Numbered from the stretch's first letter, positions 18,942 to 27,890 are shown. The stretch is 64,000 nt of DNA from Candidatus Methanoperedens sp. (GCA_026552955.1 JAPMTS010000014.1:151859-215858); one strand, 5' to 3'. Notes: generated from the sequence alone by a model not told the origin. Numbers and translations are program-made.

Positions 18942-20297
18942 TTAGCTCAGACACAATTCCTGTCTGAGTACCTTTTCAAGTTCTTCAAATCCATTCTTTC
19001 CCTGCAATCTAGCAGTAGCCAGTAATGAGGCAATATACTGATAATTTTCAGCTCCTTTTATAGACCTAAAACAACCAATGATTTTGCGCATAATAACATG
19101 CTCTCTTATTGCCTGTTCGGCAAGATTATTAGTTGGCTCCATTCCAGGATAAATCAGACAAGTGAACCAACAACCACGACCATTTTCGAGATAGGTCAAA
19201 GGTTTCTTGAGTTCTTTAAATTCGCTATACTTAGCAATAATTCCATCCAATTCCTTCTCGAACAAGTCTTTCTTTTCCATTCTGTCTGCCATTGACACCA
19301 TAGAAGAATCTCTATCCAGAAATTCCCTCAATTTTTTGAAACAGGAATGGATATCATCGGATAATCTCTTTCCGTTATCTGATACATCGATGCAAGCATC
19401 AACTACACGCAAGAGATGTGCCCAGCATCGTTGAAGCTTCATCCAATTATAAGCTCTCCACCCATCGGCACTATTCGCTCCTTCGGATTCTTTTCCGAGA
19501 ATTTCTTCAAGGACCTTCTTGCCCCTTGATTTTCGAATAACGACGAGCACTTCATTAGTATCTGTCCGGAATATCCATAGCCAATATTGTATTCCAAGGA
19601 CTTTAATTCCGGTTTCGTCTATATACCTCCATTTTGCTCGACGTATCTTTTGAATCTTATCTTCGTAATCCTTCTTACAGGCTTCACCAACTCTTAATAA
19701 AATGTCATGAATTCCTTTTGGACTTATTTCCAAATCATTGTATCGCAATGCGAAATCCTGTATCTTCCTTATCACACCACGAAGAAAGAATTTAAGCATG
19801 ACGATATAAACAAGGATATATATTCCAAAGACACCTGTTTTCGGGCATTCAGGATGTTTTGAAATGAATTGATGTCCACAATCCCGACATTTTACCTTCC
19901 AACGATTATATCGTTTTCTTGTGATCTTTTGAGGGGGAGGCATGTCTTCTATTATTGAAGTTTCACATGTTTCCAGTTTTTCAATATTGAGACTATTGCA
20001 TTTTTCACAATAATCAGCAATAACTTCTTCGGTGTTTTCAGGCTCTTTTGTTGGTCTAGTTGCTCCTTTATGCCCGATAGGTGCACCGCGTTTTTTTGGT
20101 AAAGGGATATTTTCGGTTGGAGTCTTGTCAGCTTTTTCTATTTGCCTTGCTGATGGTGGTGTATTCGGATTCTCGTAGTAAAGCAACCTCTTTTTCAGGT
20201 CTTCGTTCTCTTTTTTTAACTCTTCATTCTCTTTCTCAAGCTCTTGGTTTCGAAGTATTGTAATTTCAAGTTGTTTAAAATAATCGTCGGGAGTCAC
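18942..20297 (-). CDS. IS66-family transposase
   Basis: A 451-aa DDE transposase. An N-terminal coiled coil (ENEELKKENEDLKKR) and a zinc-binding region (CEKC, CRDC..H) precede the catalytic core, where Asp of RYIDETG, Asp of ADGWRAY and Glu of NNLAEQAIR form the DDE triad. All are present, so it may be active. The GTG start overlaps the DUF2080 stop (GTGA), which implies coupled translation, and its stop codon lies inside the left terminal repeat. Confidence 0.94.
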   Translation of the reverse strand: MTPDDYFKQLEITILRNQELEKENEELKKENEDLKKRLLYYENPNTPPSARQIEKADKTPTENIPLPKKRGAPIGHKGATRPTKEPENTEEVIADYCEKCNSLNIEKLETCETSIIEDMPPPQKITRKRYNRWKVKCRDCGHQFISKHPECPKTGVFGIYILVYIVMLKFFLRGVIRKIQDFALRYNDLEISPKGIHDILLRVGEACKKDYEDKIQKIRRAKWRYIDETGIKVLGIQYWLWIFRTDTNEVLVVIRKSRGKKVLEEILGKESEGANSADGWRAYNWMKLQRCWAHLLRVVDACIDVSDNGKRLSDDIHSCFKKLREFLDRDSSMVSMADRMEKKDLFEKELDGIIAKYSEFKELKKPLTYLENGRGCWFTCLIYPGMEPTNNLAEQAIREHVIMRKIIGCFRSIKGAENYQYIASLLATARLQGKNGFEELEKVLRQELCLS

Positions 20298-20452
20298 TCT
20301 TCACACACCACAACATAAACAGTCTTATTAAGATATTCTTTTGGGCAGTCTATCTTTGCCCCCGTTCCAAATTTGGTGACAGTTTTTTGAAAAAAACCAA
20401 TTACTCCATCTGTCAGGACAAGTTTGCCTTTTTCTATCTCGATTTTCCTCAT
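20294..20452 (-). CDS. DUF2080 transposase-associated protein
   Basis: A 52-aa protein with MRKIEIEKGKLVLTDG, then VIGFFQKTVTKFGTGAKIDC and a hydrophobic C-terminal strand, the pattern of DUF2080 proteins encoded with archaeal transposases. Its role in transposition is unknown. It sits just inside the right end of the element and overlaps the transposase start by four bases. AT-rich sequence at 20455-20490 could be the promoter. Confidence 0.85.
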   Translation of the reverse strand: MRKIEIEKGKLVLTDGVIGFFQKTVTKFGTGAKIDCPKEYLNKTVYVVVCEE

Positions 20453-20548
20453 CAATTATCTTAATATATATTAATATATATTAATCTTTCGGTCGAAATG
20501 ATTTTTTGAGAGGTTGAATGGGTTAAAATGGATTAGCTAAACAAATAC

Positions 20549-20935
20549 AAAAAAACAACTAACTCGTACGAACTGATACGAACTCAAGCAATCGGAGTTC
20601 GCAAGCGTTCGTTTTAGTTCGTTGTTTTATTCGATATTTTTGCATTGTCATACATGAACTATGTTCACGAGGGAATTTATGTTGTATAATTCACTGCACA
20701 TATATCACTTTTTTAATATTAAATTCTGGGCGCTAACATGTTTCCAAAGCAGCCATCATAAATCAAAACCATAACAAGAGTCTATTTCGACAGGATGGAC
20801 AGGATGGACAGGATTCGAACCGCAGCTTTCATGAAATCACCAGGCTGTGCGCCCCTCATGTCCTCATAGCCGCCCTGGGGTTACGTCCGCCGTGACGCGC
20901 CGGGAATCAACAGAGTCGATGAGCGCCGATATGTA
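20549..20935 (+). repeat. Array repeat copy 3 (blocks D-A-B)
   Basis: Block D carries the hairpin CGAACTGATACGAACTC...GAGTTCG and TTTTTAATATTAAATTCTGG; then block A (CTATTTCGACAGGATGGACA) and block B follow. B is cut short after GAGCGCCGA. The stretch 20453-21046 outside the IS consists mostly of this repeat, and I see no gene in it. Confidence 0.85.
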
Positions 20936-21046
20936 CCCACACTCGATATAGGCCAGGGAGAATTTATGGTTATAAAACTTGGGAAAGAATTAAGGGTAAT
21001 AAGCCTTCGAAAATTTGATATGATATCAAAATGATATAATATCTTA

Positions 21047-21286
21047 ATGACAGAAACTCAGGTAATTTTCAGACTTGAAAAAAGAATGCTTAAAGAGTTT
21101 GATGAAACTCTGAAAATGTCTGGTTTTAAGACAAGGAATGAATGGTTCAGGGCTGCAATAAGGTCATTCCTGGAAGATGTTGAGCGGAAGAAAGTTCTTA
21201 AAAAATTAAGTAAACTCGAAGTAAAAGGATTAGAGGAAAAAGATATTAAAGAGATGGTAAAGGAATGGCGGTCTGAGAAGAAATAA
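21047..21286 (+). CDS. Ribbon-helix-helix-like antitoxin
   Basis: A 79-aa protein with an N-terminal beta strand and two helices (QVIFRLEKRMLKEFDETL, then RNEWFRAAIRSFLED), the arrangement of CopG/RHH repressors, and a charged C-terminal helix that would wrap the toxin. Its stop overlaps the toxin start by one base (TAATG). It lies between array repeats 3 and 4. Confidence 0.8.
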   Translation: MTETQVIFRLEKRMLKEFDETLKMSGFKTRNEWFRAAIRSFLEDVERKKVLKKLSKLEVKGLEEKDIKEMVKEWRSEKK

Positions 21287-21711
21287 TGATAATTATTGAT
21301 ACAAATGTCCTGCTGGCATTTCTTCTCACTAACGGCATAACACGCAGAATTATATTTGAGAACCCTGAAGTATTTATGTCTCCTGAATATTGTTTTGATG
21401 AACTCTGGGAGCATAGGGACCGATGGAATAAGAACGACCTTCCGGATAGTGAATTGATTGAAGTTGTTAACGATGTAAAGAGATTGTTTGTGATGGCTGT
21501 ATCTCCTGATCTTTACAATTCGTATATTTCAGAAGGCGAAAAACTTACTGATGATAAAGAGGACGCACCTATTATCGCACTTGCTTTATCTGTGGATAAT
21601 GAAGGAATCTGGACGTACAATACAAAGCACTTCAGACAGGAGGTTTTTGGAGAACTCATAAGGGTATTGTCCACAAAAGATGTAATCAAGCTATATCCTT
21701 TAAAGGAATGA
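21286..21711 (+). CDS. PIN-domain toxin
   Basis: A 141-aa PIN-domain RNase-like protein. MIIIDTNVLLAFL contributes the first Asp (D5); a central Asp/Glu pair follows in CFDELWEH, and DDKEDAPIIALAL supplies the later acidic residues, then WTYNTKHF near the end. With the RHH antitoxin upstream it forms a VapBC-like module. The CFDELWEH type resembles the PhoH-neighbour/DUF PIN subfamily more than classic VapC; target RNA is unknown. Confidence 0.82.
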   Translation: MIIIDTNVLLAFLLTNGITRRIIFENPEVFMSPEYCFDELWEHRDRWNKNDLPDSELIEVVNDVKRLFVMAVSPDLYNSYISEGEKLTDDKEDAPIIALALSVDNEGIWTYNTKHFRQEVFGELIRVLSTKDVIKLYPLKE

Positions 21712-21760
21712 TCGTAAGGCTTGAAATTCGCAACTATGCACCATTATGTTTTAAAAGAGA

Positions 21761-21890
21761 CCCCGGGGTTGTGTCCGCAAATTTGTCAAGTGCCGGAAAT
21801 CGACATATTCGATGTGCTCCGAGGTTTCAAATCAGAATGACGCGCCGGGAATCTATCCATTCGAGGCGCGCCGAGGTTTCTATCAAAATC
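21761..21890 (+). repeat. Array repeat copy 4 (degenerate)
   Basis: A decayed block B: CCCCGGGGTT, TGCCGGAAATCGACATATTCG, CTCCGAGGTTTC, then a second CGCGCCGGGAATCTATCC with CGCCGAGGTTTC, which indicates a partial internal duplication. Confidence 0.7.
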
Positions 21891-22253
21891 TTATAGTTTA
21901 ATGACCCTTACTTTATCTTCCTTCACAATTACAAAATTTCCTTCAAAAGAAATACTTGTTTGCAGAAGCCATTCTAGAATCTGCAATATATATTTCGGTG
22001 ATTTTGGAGTCACTCGCAAAAGAATAATTCCAAATGGTTTGTTGCATCCCTGTTTATATATCAATTCTCCAAAATCTTTATCGAATGTTACTATTACCCA
22101 TTTATTTTTTAAAGATAGTTCCAATATCTTTTTATCGCTTGCCTTTTTATATTCTTCAATAACTGATATTATGCTATATCCTTCTTTTCGGAGCTTTTTG
22201 ATTGCCGATAAAGGGATGTTTTCATCGGCTAAAAAGGAAAATATACTTTTCAA
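21891..22253 (-). CDS. DUF5615 PIN-like toxin
   Basis: A 120-aa relative of the toxin at 18087. SFLADENIPLSAI and IVTFDKDFGELIYKQG carry the conserved acidic residues; overall identity with the first copy looks low, so the pair arrived independently rather than by recent duplication. Its start overlaps the DUF433 stop by four bases. It lies directly after the degenerate repeat. Confidence 0.85.
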   Translation of the reverse strand: MKSIFSFLADENIPLSAIKKLRKEGYSIISVIEEYKKASDKKILELSLKNKWVIVTFDKDFGELIYKQGCNKPFGIILLRVTPKSPKYILQILEWLLQTSISFEGNFVIVKEDKVRVIKL

Positions 22254-22498
22254 GCGGTAGCCTTTTCGGGAATTATGTAAATGTGTTCTTCTTTCAGGAG
22301 GGACAGCGAATATTCTAAAGCTGCAAGTATATCTTCCTTTTTGATTTGCGGATAGTTTTCCATGATTTCCTCATGAGTCCAATTGTTTGCAAGCAGTTCC
22401 ATCACGAACTCAACAGAAATCCTGGTTCCCTGGATAACAGGCTTGCCACTGAGAATATCAGGGTCACATATTATTCTCTTGAAAATTTCTTTCTGCAT
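22250..22498 (-). CDS. DUF433 antitoxin
   Basis: An 82-aa DUF433 protein with DPDILSGKPVIQGTRISV followed by the helical domain ending in KEDILAALEYSLSLL. The ATG at 22498 is chosen; an earlier in-frame start six codons upstream lacks support. It partners the DUF5615 toxin downstream. Confidence 0.85.
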   Translation of the reverse strand: MQKEIFKRIICDPDILSGKPVIQGTRISVEFVMELLANNWTHEEIMENYPQIKKEDILAALEYSLSLLKEEHIYIIPEKATA

Positions 22499-22654
22499 GA
22501 TAATCCAATCATACAATTTAATTGAGCTTATATAAAAGTCTTGTTAGTAATCATAGCAAGTATGAATGATAAGAAGCCTGAGCTTTGCGGTATTTGCACT
22601 CTTTGCGGTATTGAACAGATGCGTACATTGCAGGTTAAGCGTACGCATATTTAT

Positions 22655-22975
22655 TGCTTTTTAATATTAAATTCTGGGCGCTCACATGTTTCCAAAGCAG
22701 CCAATATGAGTCAAAACCAGAGCAAGAGGCTATTTTCGACAGGATGGACAGGATTTACAGGATCCGAACCGCAGCTTCCATGAAATCACCAGGCAGCGCG
22801 CCCGCCATGTCCCCATAGCCGCCCCGGCGTCCGCTGTGACGCGCTGGGAATCTATCCATTCGAGGCGGCGCCGAGGTTTCAGCGAAAATAAAGATCTCTA
22901 GCAATTGGAAACTGCGGATGAACGCCGATAAACGCAGATGTGAAATCACATTCCGGCGCAAATATTTCTGGAAAA
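22655..22975 (+). repeat. Array repeat copy 5 (D end, A, B)
   Basis: End of block D (TTTTTAATATTAAATTCTGG), block A with TTCGACAGGATGGACAGG, then block B with GCGCGCCC, CGCTGGGAATC and GCCGAGGTTTCAGCGAAAA. Confidence 0.85.
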
Positions 22976-23011
22976 ATATATTTTTGCTTTTCGACATTCG
23001 CGCTCTTTTTC

Positions 23012-23246
23012 AGGCGCCAATCAGCTCCCGAAGCAACCGACATGAATCAAAACCAGAGCAAGAAATTCATTTCGACAGGATAGCACAATTGACCTGATGC
23101 GAACCGCAGCTTCCATGAAATCCCCAGGCGGCGCGCCAACCATGTCCTCATAGCCGCCCCGGGGTTACGTCCGCTGTGACGCGCCGGGAATCAACAGAGT
23201 TGATGCGCGCAGAGGTTTCAGCGAAAATAAAAAGCCTTGGCAAGAA
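23012..23246 (+). repeat. Array repeat copy 6
   Basis: Variant D end (CAGGCGCCAATCAGCTCCCG), block A (TTTCGACAGGATAGCACAAT) and block B with CGCCGGGAATCAACAGAGTT. No other gene is visible between 22976 and 23304. Confidence 0.85.
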
Positions 23247-23304
23247 AAGATTTAAAGACTTCAAAGCGAATATAATGTTAATATAATACTGTATAAGGTG
23301 AAAA

Positions 23305-23523
23305 ATGGTAAATATTGTGCTAAAATTCCCTGATGATTTAAATTGGATAATTAAGAATAAGGAGGGGCTGAAATGGGTAGAGGCTGCTATCATTAATAGG
23401 TTGACCGATATAAAAATTGGAAATCTGATGGCGGAAAAAAGCGAGTTGAAAGATGAGGATATAGATGAAATAGATCATAAAGTAAAACGCGCTCTTTATA
23501 AAACAATAAAGGCTGAAAAATGA
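23305..23523 (+). CDS. Putative antitoxin (72 aa)
   Basis: A 72-residue acidic protein, preceded by AAGGTG, with a helix-rich C-terminus (DEDIDEIDHKVKRALYKTI). The ATGA overlap with the following PIN protein marks it as the antitoxin of the pair. The family resembles short VapB-like proteins without a clear DNA-binding fold (LKFPDDLNWIIKNKEGLKWV), so the name is based mainly on position. Confidence 0.75.
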   Translation: MVNIVLKFPDDLNWIIKNKEGLKWVEAAIINRLTDIKIGNLMAEKSELKDEDIDEIDHKVKRALYKTIKAEK

Positions 23524-23930
23524 AATTAGTTCTGGATTCCAATATCATCTTTTCAGCTTTAATAAAAAAATCAAAAACAAGAGATATTATCCTCAGCGAT
23601 TTTTTTGAACTGTATGCTCCTGAATACATTTTCAACGAGATAATTAAACATAAAGAACTCTTATTGAGGAAATCTAAATTAGACCAAGGGGATTTTGATG
23701 CACTTCTCTTATTATTACAGAAGCATATCCATCTTGTTACAAAAGAAAAATACGACAAAAAGATGGCTATAGCTGAGGATATTTTAGGGAATATTGATAT
23801 AACGGACTCACCGTTCTTAGCTCTTGCTTTGGCTTTTAATTGCTCAATCTGGAGCAATGATGGACATTTCCAACAACAAAATAAGGTTGTGGTGTATACA
23901 TGTAAAGATCTGATGAAAAATATCCGTTAA
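23520..23930 (+). CDS. PIN-domain toxin
   Basis: A 136-aa PIN protein. MKLVLDSNIIFSALIK gives the first Asp, EYIFNEIIKHKELLL the central Glu, and DITDSPFLALALAF the later Asp pair, then SIWSNDGHFQQQ near the end. It is translationally coupled to the upstream antitoxin. The subgroup is the archaeal PIN type often seen with short antitoxins. Codon use is AT-rich compared with the surrounding repeats. Confidence 0.84.
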   Translation: MKLVLDSNIIFSALIKKSKTRDIILSDFFELYAPEYIFNEIIKHKELLLRKSKLDQGDFDALLLLLQKHIHLVTKEKYDKKMAIAEDILGNIDITDSPFLALALAFNCSIWSNDGHFQQQNKVVVYTCKDLMKNIR

Positions 23931-23938
23931 AATTTTCA

Positions 23939-24171
23939 TGCAGCGCCCCTCATGTCCTCATAGCTCCCCCGGGGTTACGTCCACTGTGACGCACCGGGAA
24001 TCAGCAGAGTCGATGCGCGCCGAGGTTTCGGCGAGAATAAAGAGCCTTGGCAATTTGAAAACGTTGAGAATTCAAAAGTATCGACCGGGAACACGGATGA
24101 CACGGATCGGACGGATTTACACGGATAATCGTATCCGTGCGCATCCGTGTAATCCGTGTGCTATCGGCTGA
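23939..24171 (+). repeat. Array repeat copy 7 (blocks B and C)
   Basis: Block B core followed by block C, a long palindrome built of ACGGAT units: ACGGATA/TATCCGT around ATCG (about 24120-24137), with outer ACACGGAT/ATCCGTGT arms. Confidence 0.85.
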
Positions 24172-24179
24172 TGACTAGA

Positions 24180-24600
24180 TGTTTATGAAATCACATTGCG
24201 GCGCAAATATTTATCATAAGAAGCGCTCAAACTTTGCATTCTTTGTGGTGAAATGAGTTGCATATTTATTCAAATTTCAATATTAATTTTTCCGGCGCTG
24301 ACAGGTTTCCAAAGCAGCCAACATGAATAAAAACCATAACAAGATTCTATTTCGACAGGATGGACAGGATTGACAGGATCCGAACCGCTGCTTTCATGAA
24401 ATTACCAGGCGGCGCGCCCCTCATGTCCTCATAGCCGCCCCAGGTTTGCGTCCGCTGTGACGCGCCGGGAATCTATCCATTCGAGGCGGCGCCGAGGTTT
24501 CAGCGAAAATAAAGATCTCTAGCAATTGGAAACTGCGGATGAACGCCGATAAACGCAGATGTGAAATCACATTCCGGCACAAATATTTCTTGAAAAATGT
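24180..24600 (+). repeat. Array repeat copy 8 (D end, A, B)
   Basis: AAATCACATTGCGGCGCAAA, a D-like tail, block A (CTATTTCGACAGGATGGACA) and block B. Positions 24440-24600 are almost identical to copy 5, which suggests recent exchange between copies. Confidence 0.82.
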
Positions 24601-24654
24601 GCTTTTGCTTTTCGACTTTCGCGCTCTTTAGTGTGTAAAACCCCACAAATATAT

Positions 24655-24925
24655 CTGGTTTAGAATATTAAATTTCAGGCGCCAGTCTGCCCCCGAAGCA
24701 ACCGACATGAATCAAAACCATAAAAAGAGTTTATTTCGACAGGATGGACAGGATTTACAGGATTCGAACCGCAGCTTCCATGAAATCACCAGGCTGTCGC
24801 GCCCCTCATGTCCCCATGGCCGCCCCGGGGTACGTCCGCTGTGACGCGCCGGGAATCTATCCATTCGGCGCCGAGGTTTCAGCGAAAATAAAGAGCTCTG
24901 GCGATTTGAAACCGCGGATTAATAT
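24655..24925 (+). repeat. Array repeat copy 9
   Basis: Variant D end, block A with GACAGGATGGACAGGATTTA, then block B with TGTCGCGCCCC and a short deletion near CCATTCGGCGCCGAGG. Confidence 0.83.
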
Positions 24926-24945
24926 GGAAATGTGTCCACTTAATG

Positions 24946-25221
24946 TTAGTATACTTCATTATGCGTTCCTAAATCTATCAGCAAGACTTTCTCTTTTTCT
25001 TTATCCACGAATCTAAATATCAACCTTTGTTCATAATTTATTCGCATTGCCCATGTTCCTTTCAGGATGCCGCTTAAGCTATGTGTTTTCAATGATGGAT
25101 GAAAAGGATCAATCACAAATAATTCCATTTTATTCCTGAATTGCTCCGTTAAATCAGGATGTTTCTGGTTCCACTTTTTAAATAATCTTTTAAACTTTTC
25201 ATCCCATATAAGTTCAATCAT
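24946..25221 (-). CDS. RelE/ParE-type toxin
   Basis: A 91-aa RelE-superfamily protein, probably an mRNA interferase: WDEKFKRLFKKWNQKHP at the N-terminus, a central basic strand (GILKGTWAMRINYEQRLIFR) and the closing LLIDLGTHNEVY strand typical of YafQ/HigB-like toxins. Basic and aromatic residues needed for ribosome-bound cleavage are present. It overlaps the antitoxin upstream by eight bases. Confidence 0.85.
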   Translation of the reverse strand: MIELIWDEKFKRLFKKWNQKHPDLTEQFRNKMELFVIDPFHPSLKTHSLSGILKGTWAMRINYEQRLIFRFVDKEKEKVLLIDLGTHNEVY

Positions 25222-25432
25222 TCAGGTCTTTCCATAGCTCATTAAGCTTCCCGATCTTTACATTTCCCTCTTTGTAAGCCTTCAATGCTTCTTTTACCCG
25301 CTTAGATATTTCGATCCTTCTTAACTCAATTTGTCTTTTAGAAAGAATATTTAATAGATACTCCCGATCATCAAATTCTAAATGTTCTGTTTCTTCGAGA
25401 ACTTTATCTAGGGTAACCATTTCGTTCATCAT
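25214..25432 (-). CDS. Antitoxin of RelE-type module
   Basis: A 72-aa helical protein (EFDDREYLLNILSKRQIELRR then a Lys-rich helix) of the type that precedes RelE/ParE toxins in archaea. The eight-base overlap with the toxin indicates a bicistronic operon. Two adjacent Met codons make the exact start uncertain by one residue. Confidence 0.8.
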   Translation of the reverse strand: MMNEMVTLDKVLEETEHLEFDDREYLLNILSKRQIELRRIEISKRVKEALKAYKEGNVKIGKLNELWKDLND

Positions 25433-25498
25433 TTTATCATGATATTTCTTGTGTGCTTACTATTTAAATAAATCCATTTTCAAAGCAGGTACATTTCA

Positions 25499-25740
25499 TT
25501 ACACGCCGGAAATCCACCGATTTGAGGCGGCGCCGAGGTTTCAGTCAATATCTCGCGCCCTGGGAATCATAAATCGAAGATGAACCGCAGCTTCCATGAA
25601 ATCACCAGGCTGTCGCGCCCCTCATGTCCCCATGGCCGCCCCGGGGTACGTCCGCTGTGACGCGCCGGGTCTCAACAGATTTGAGGCGCGCCGAGGTTTC
25701 AGCGAAAAAAAGAACCATGGCAATTGGAAACCACAGATGA
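25499..25740 (+). repeat. Array repeat copy 10 (partial plus full B)
   Basis: A truncated B end (25499-25557, CGCCGGAAATCCACCG) followed directly by a full A-less block B (from about 25576). Confidence 0.83.
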
Positions 25741-25789
25741 ACGGTATTAACACAAATATTTATCATAAAGCGCTCATGCTTTACGTTCT

Positions 25790-26029
25790 TATATGAATAA
25801 AAAACAACTAACTCGTACGAACTGATACGAACTCACGCAACCGGAGTTCGTACGCGTTCGTTTTAGTTCGGTGCTTTTTTCGATATTTTTTGCATTGTCA
25901 TAGATGAACCATGTTCACGAGGGAATTTGTGTTGTAAAATTCACTGTAAATATATCATTTTTTTAATATTAAATTCTGGGCGCTGAAACGCTTCCAAAAT
26001 AGGTACATGAATTAAAACCAGAGCAAGAG
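25790..26029 (+). repeat. Array block D
   Basis: Uninterrupted block D. ATATGAATAAAAAACAACTA marks the site that the IS66-type element occupies in copy 2. TACGAACTC...GAGTTCGTA forms a hairpin, and the block ends with TTTTTAATATTAAATTCTGG. Confidence 0.85.
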
Positions 26030-26345
26030 TCTATTTCGACAGGATGGACAGGATTTACGGGATTCGAACCGAGCGTTCATGATATCCCCAGGCTGTCGCG
26101 CCCCTCATGTCCCCATGGCCGCCCCGGGGTACGTCCGCCGTGACGCGCCGGGAATCAAATGAGTTGAGGCGCGCCGAGGTTTCAGAAAAATAAAGAGCCG
26201 AAAACCGCTGAGAATACAAAAGTATCGACCGGGAACACGGATGACACGGATCGGACGGATTTACACGGATAATCGTATCCGCGCGCATTCGTGTAATCCG
26301 TGCCATCCGTGTGCTATCGGCTGATGACTAGATGTTTATGAAATC
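26030..26345 (+). repeat. Array repeat copy 11 (A-B-C)
   Basis: Blocks A, B and the ACGGAT palindrome C in order. No gene is seen between 25433 and 27890; open frames there are chance readings of the repeat. Confidence 0.85.
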
Positions 26346-26399
26346 ACATTTCGGCGCAAATATATATGAAGCACCACAAATATATCACATTTAGAATAT

Positions 26400-26770
26400 T
26401 TAATTTCAGGCGCAAACATATTCCCGAAGCAACCGACATGAATCAGACCCAAAGCAAGAGTCTATTTCGACAGGATGAACAGGATTGACAGGATTCAAAC
26501 CGCAGCTTCCATGAAATCTCCAGGCGGCGCGCCCTCATGTCCTCATAGCCGCCCCGGGGTACGTCCTCTGTGACGCGCCGGAAATCAACAGAGTCGATGA
26601 GCGCCGAGGTTTCAGCAAAAATAAAGAGCCGGAAACCGCTGAGAATACAACAGTATCGACCGGGAACACGGATGACACGGATCGGACGGATTTTCACGGA
26701 TAATCGTATCCGCGCGCATTCGTGTAATCCGTTCCATCCGTGTGCTATCGGAAATGCTGAAGGACTCAGA
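26400..26770 (+). repeat. Array repeat copy 12 (A-B-C)
   Basis: Variant D end, block A, block B and block C (about 26639-26756), very similar to copy 11. Confidence 0.85.
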
Positions 26771-26794
26771 CATGCTCCGAAAAAGTCAATTTGA

Positions 26795-27059
26795 ATCAAA
26801 ACCAGAGCAAGAATCTATTTCGACAAGATAACATTGATAGGATTCGAACCAAAGCTTTCACGAAATCCCCCTGCAGCGCGCCCCTCATGTCCTCATAACC
26901 GCCCCGGGGTACGTCCGCTATGATGCACCGGGAATCAACCCATTCGAGACGCTCCGAGGTTTCAGCGAAAATAAAGAGCCCTCAATTTGAAACCGCGAAT
27001 GAACGGTATTAACACAAATATTTGTCATAAAGCGCTCATGCTTTGCGTTCTTATATGAA
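26795..27059 (+). repeat. Array repeat copy 13 (A-B)
   Basis: Block A with TTTCGACAAGATAACATTGA and block B with several substitutions (GATGCACCGGGAATCAACCC), then the beginning of D. Confidence 0.83.
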
Positions 27060-27290
27060 CAAAAAACAACTAACTCGTACGAACTGATACGAACTCACGC
27101 AACCGGAGTTCGTACACGTTCGTTTTAGTTCGGTGCTTTTTTCGATATTTTTTGTATTGTCATACATGAACCATGTTCACAAGGGAATTTGTATTGTAAA
27201 ATTCATTACACATATATCACTTTTTTAATATTAAATTCTGGGCGCTGATATGTTTCCAAAGCAGCCAACATGAATCAAAACCTGAACAAG
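27060..27290 (+). repeat. Array block D
   Basis: Third full block D, near-identical to that at 25790, with the same TACGAACTC/GAGTTCGTA hairpin. Confidence 0.85.
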
Positions 27291-27620
27291 AGTCTATTTC
27301 GACAGGATGGACAGGATTTACAGGATTCGAACCGCAGCTTTCATGAAATCACCAGGAGGCGCGCCCCTCATGTCCTCATAGCCGCCCCGGGTTTGCGTCC
27401 GCTGTGACGCGCCGGAAATCAAGCGAGTCGATGCGCGCCGAGGTTTCAGCGAAAAAAAAGAGCCTTGGCAATTTGAAACCGCTGAGAATACAACAGTATC
27501 GACCAAGAACACGGATGACACAGATCGGACGGATTTACACGGATAATCGTATCCGTGTGCATCCGCGTAATCCGCGTCATCCGTGTGCTATCGGAAGTGC
27601 TGATGGATTCAGATGTTTTG
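27291..27620 (+). repeat. Array repeat copy 14 (A-B-C), array end
   Basis: The last complete A-B-C unit; D-like fragments continue to about 27720, where the GC-rich repeat stops. The stretch 27720-27890 is AT-rich promoter sequence. Confidence 0.85.
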
Positions 27621-27825
27621 AAATCACTAGCCAGCGCAAACATTTGTAATAAAACGCGCTCAAGCTTTGCAACTTTGCGGTGTAAGGCGCTCATATTTAT
27701 GCACAATTTAATATAATTTATTCATTCGCGCAATATATTGCTCTCTCCCTAGTCCCTGCTTTCCTTCCCATGGGCTACTCTGGCGTAAACACGCATCATA
27801 CTTAATTTACATAATGGTTTAAATT

Positions 27826-27865
27826 TAATTACAATGGTATCGTAATTAAATTGTAATTAATTATA
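27826..27865. promoter_or_regulatory. Operator of the modification island (site 1)
   Basis: TTAATTACAAT and GTAATTAAATTGTAATTAA lie back to back upstream of the 174-aa gene. The same TTACAAT/ATTGTAA half-sites occur at 29606-29705 and 30741-30768 ahead of other island genes. TTATAACAT just downstream is a candidate TATA box about 26 bases before the ATG, consistent with leaderless transcription. Confidence 0.55.
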
Positions 27866-27890
27866 ACATACTATAAATATATTTATTAGC

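Larger units (their letters stand above)
18934..20548 (-). mobile_element. Complete IS66-type insertion sequence with 8-bp target duplication
   Basis: A 1615-bp element. Terminal inverted repeats of 14 bases are GTATTTGTTTAGCT (18934-18947) and AGCTAAACAAATAC (20535-20548). AAAAAAAC flanks it on both sides (18926-18933 and 20549-20556), an 8-bp target duplication as expected for IS66. Uninterrupted copies of the target at about 25789 and 27050 show one such tract, which confirms the insertion. It contains a DUF2080 gene and the transposase. Confidence 0.9.

Noticed and set aside
17901..27649. Short frames beginning MKSPGC..APH in many repeat copies
   Set aside because: They read block B of the array. 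Copies differ by frame-shifting indels and have no ribosome binding sites, so coding is unlikely.
17861..27720. CRISPR array or integron attC sites
   Set aside because: Units are 150-400 bp, composite, with genes and not short unique spacers between them. No cas genes, integrase or attC core boxes were found.
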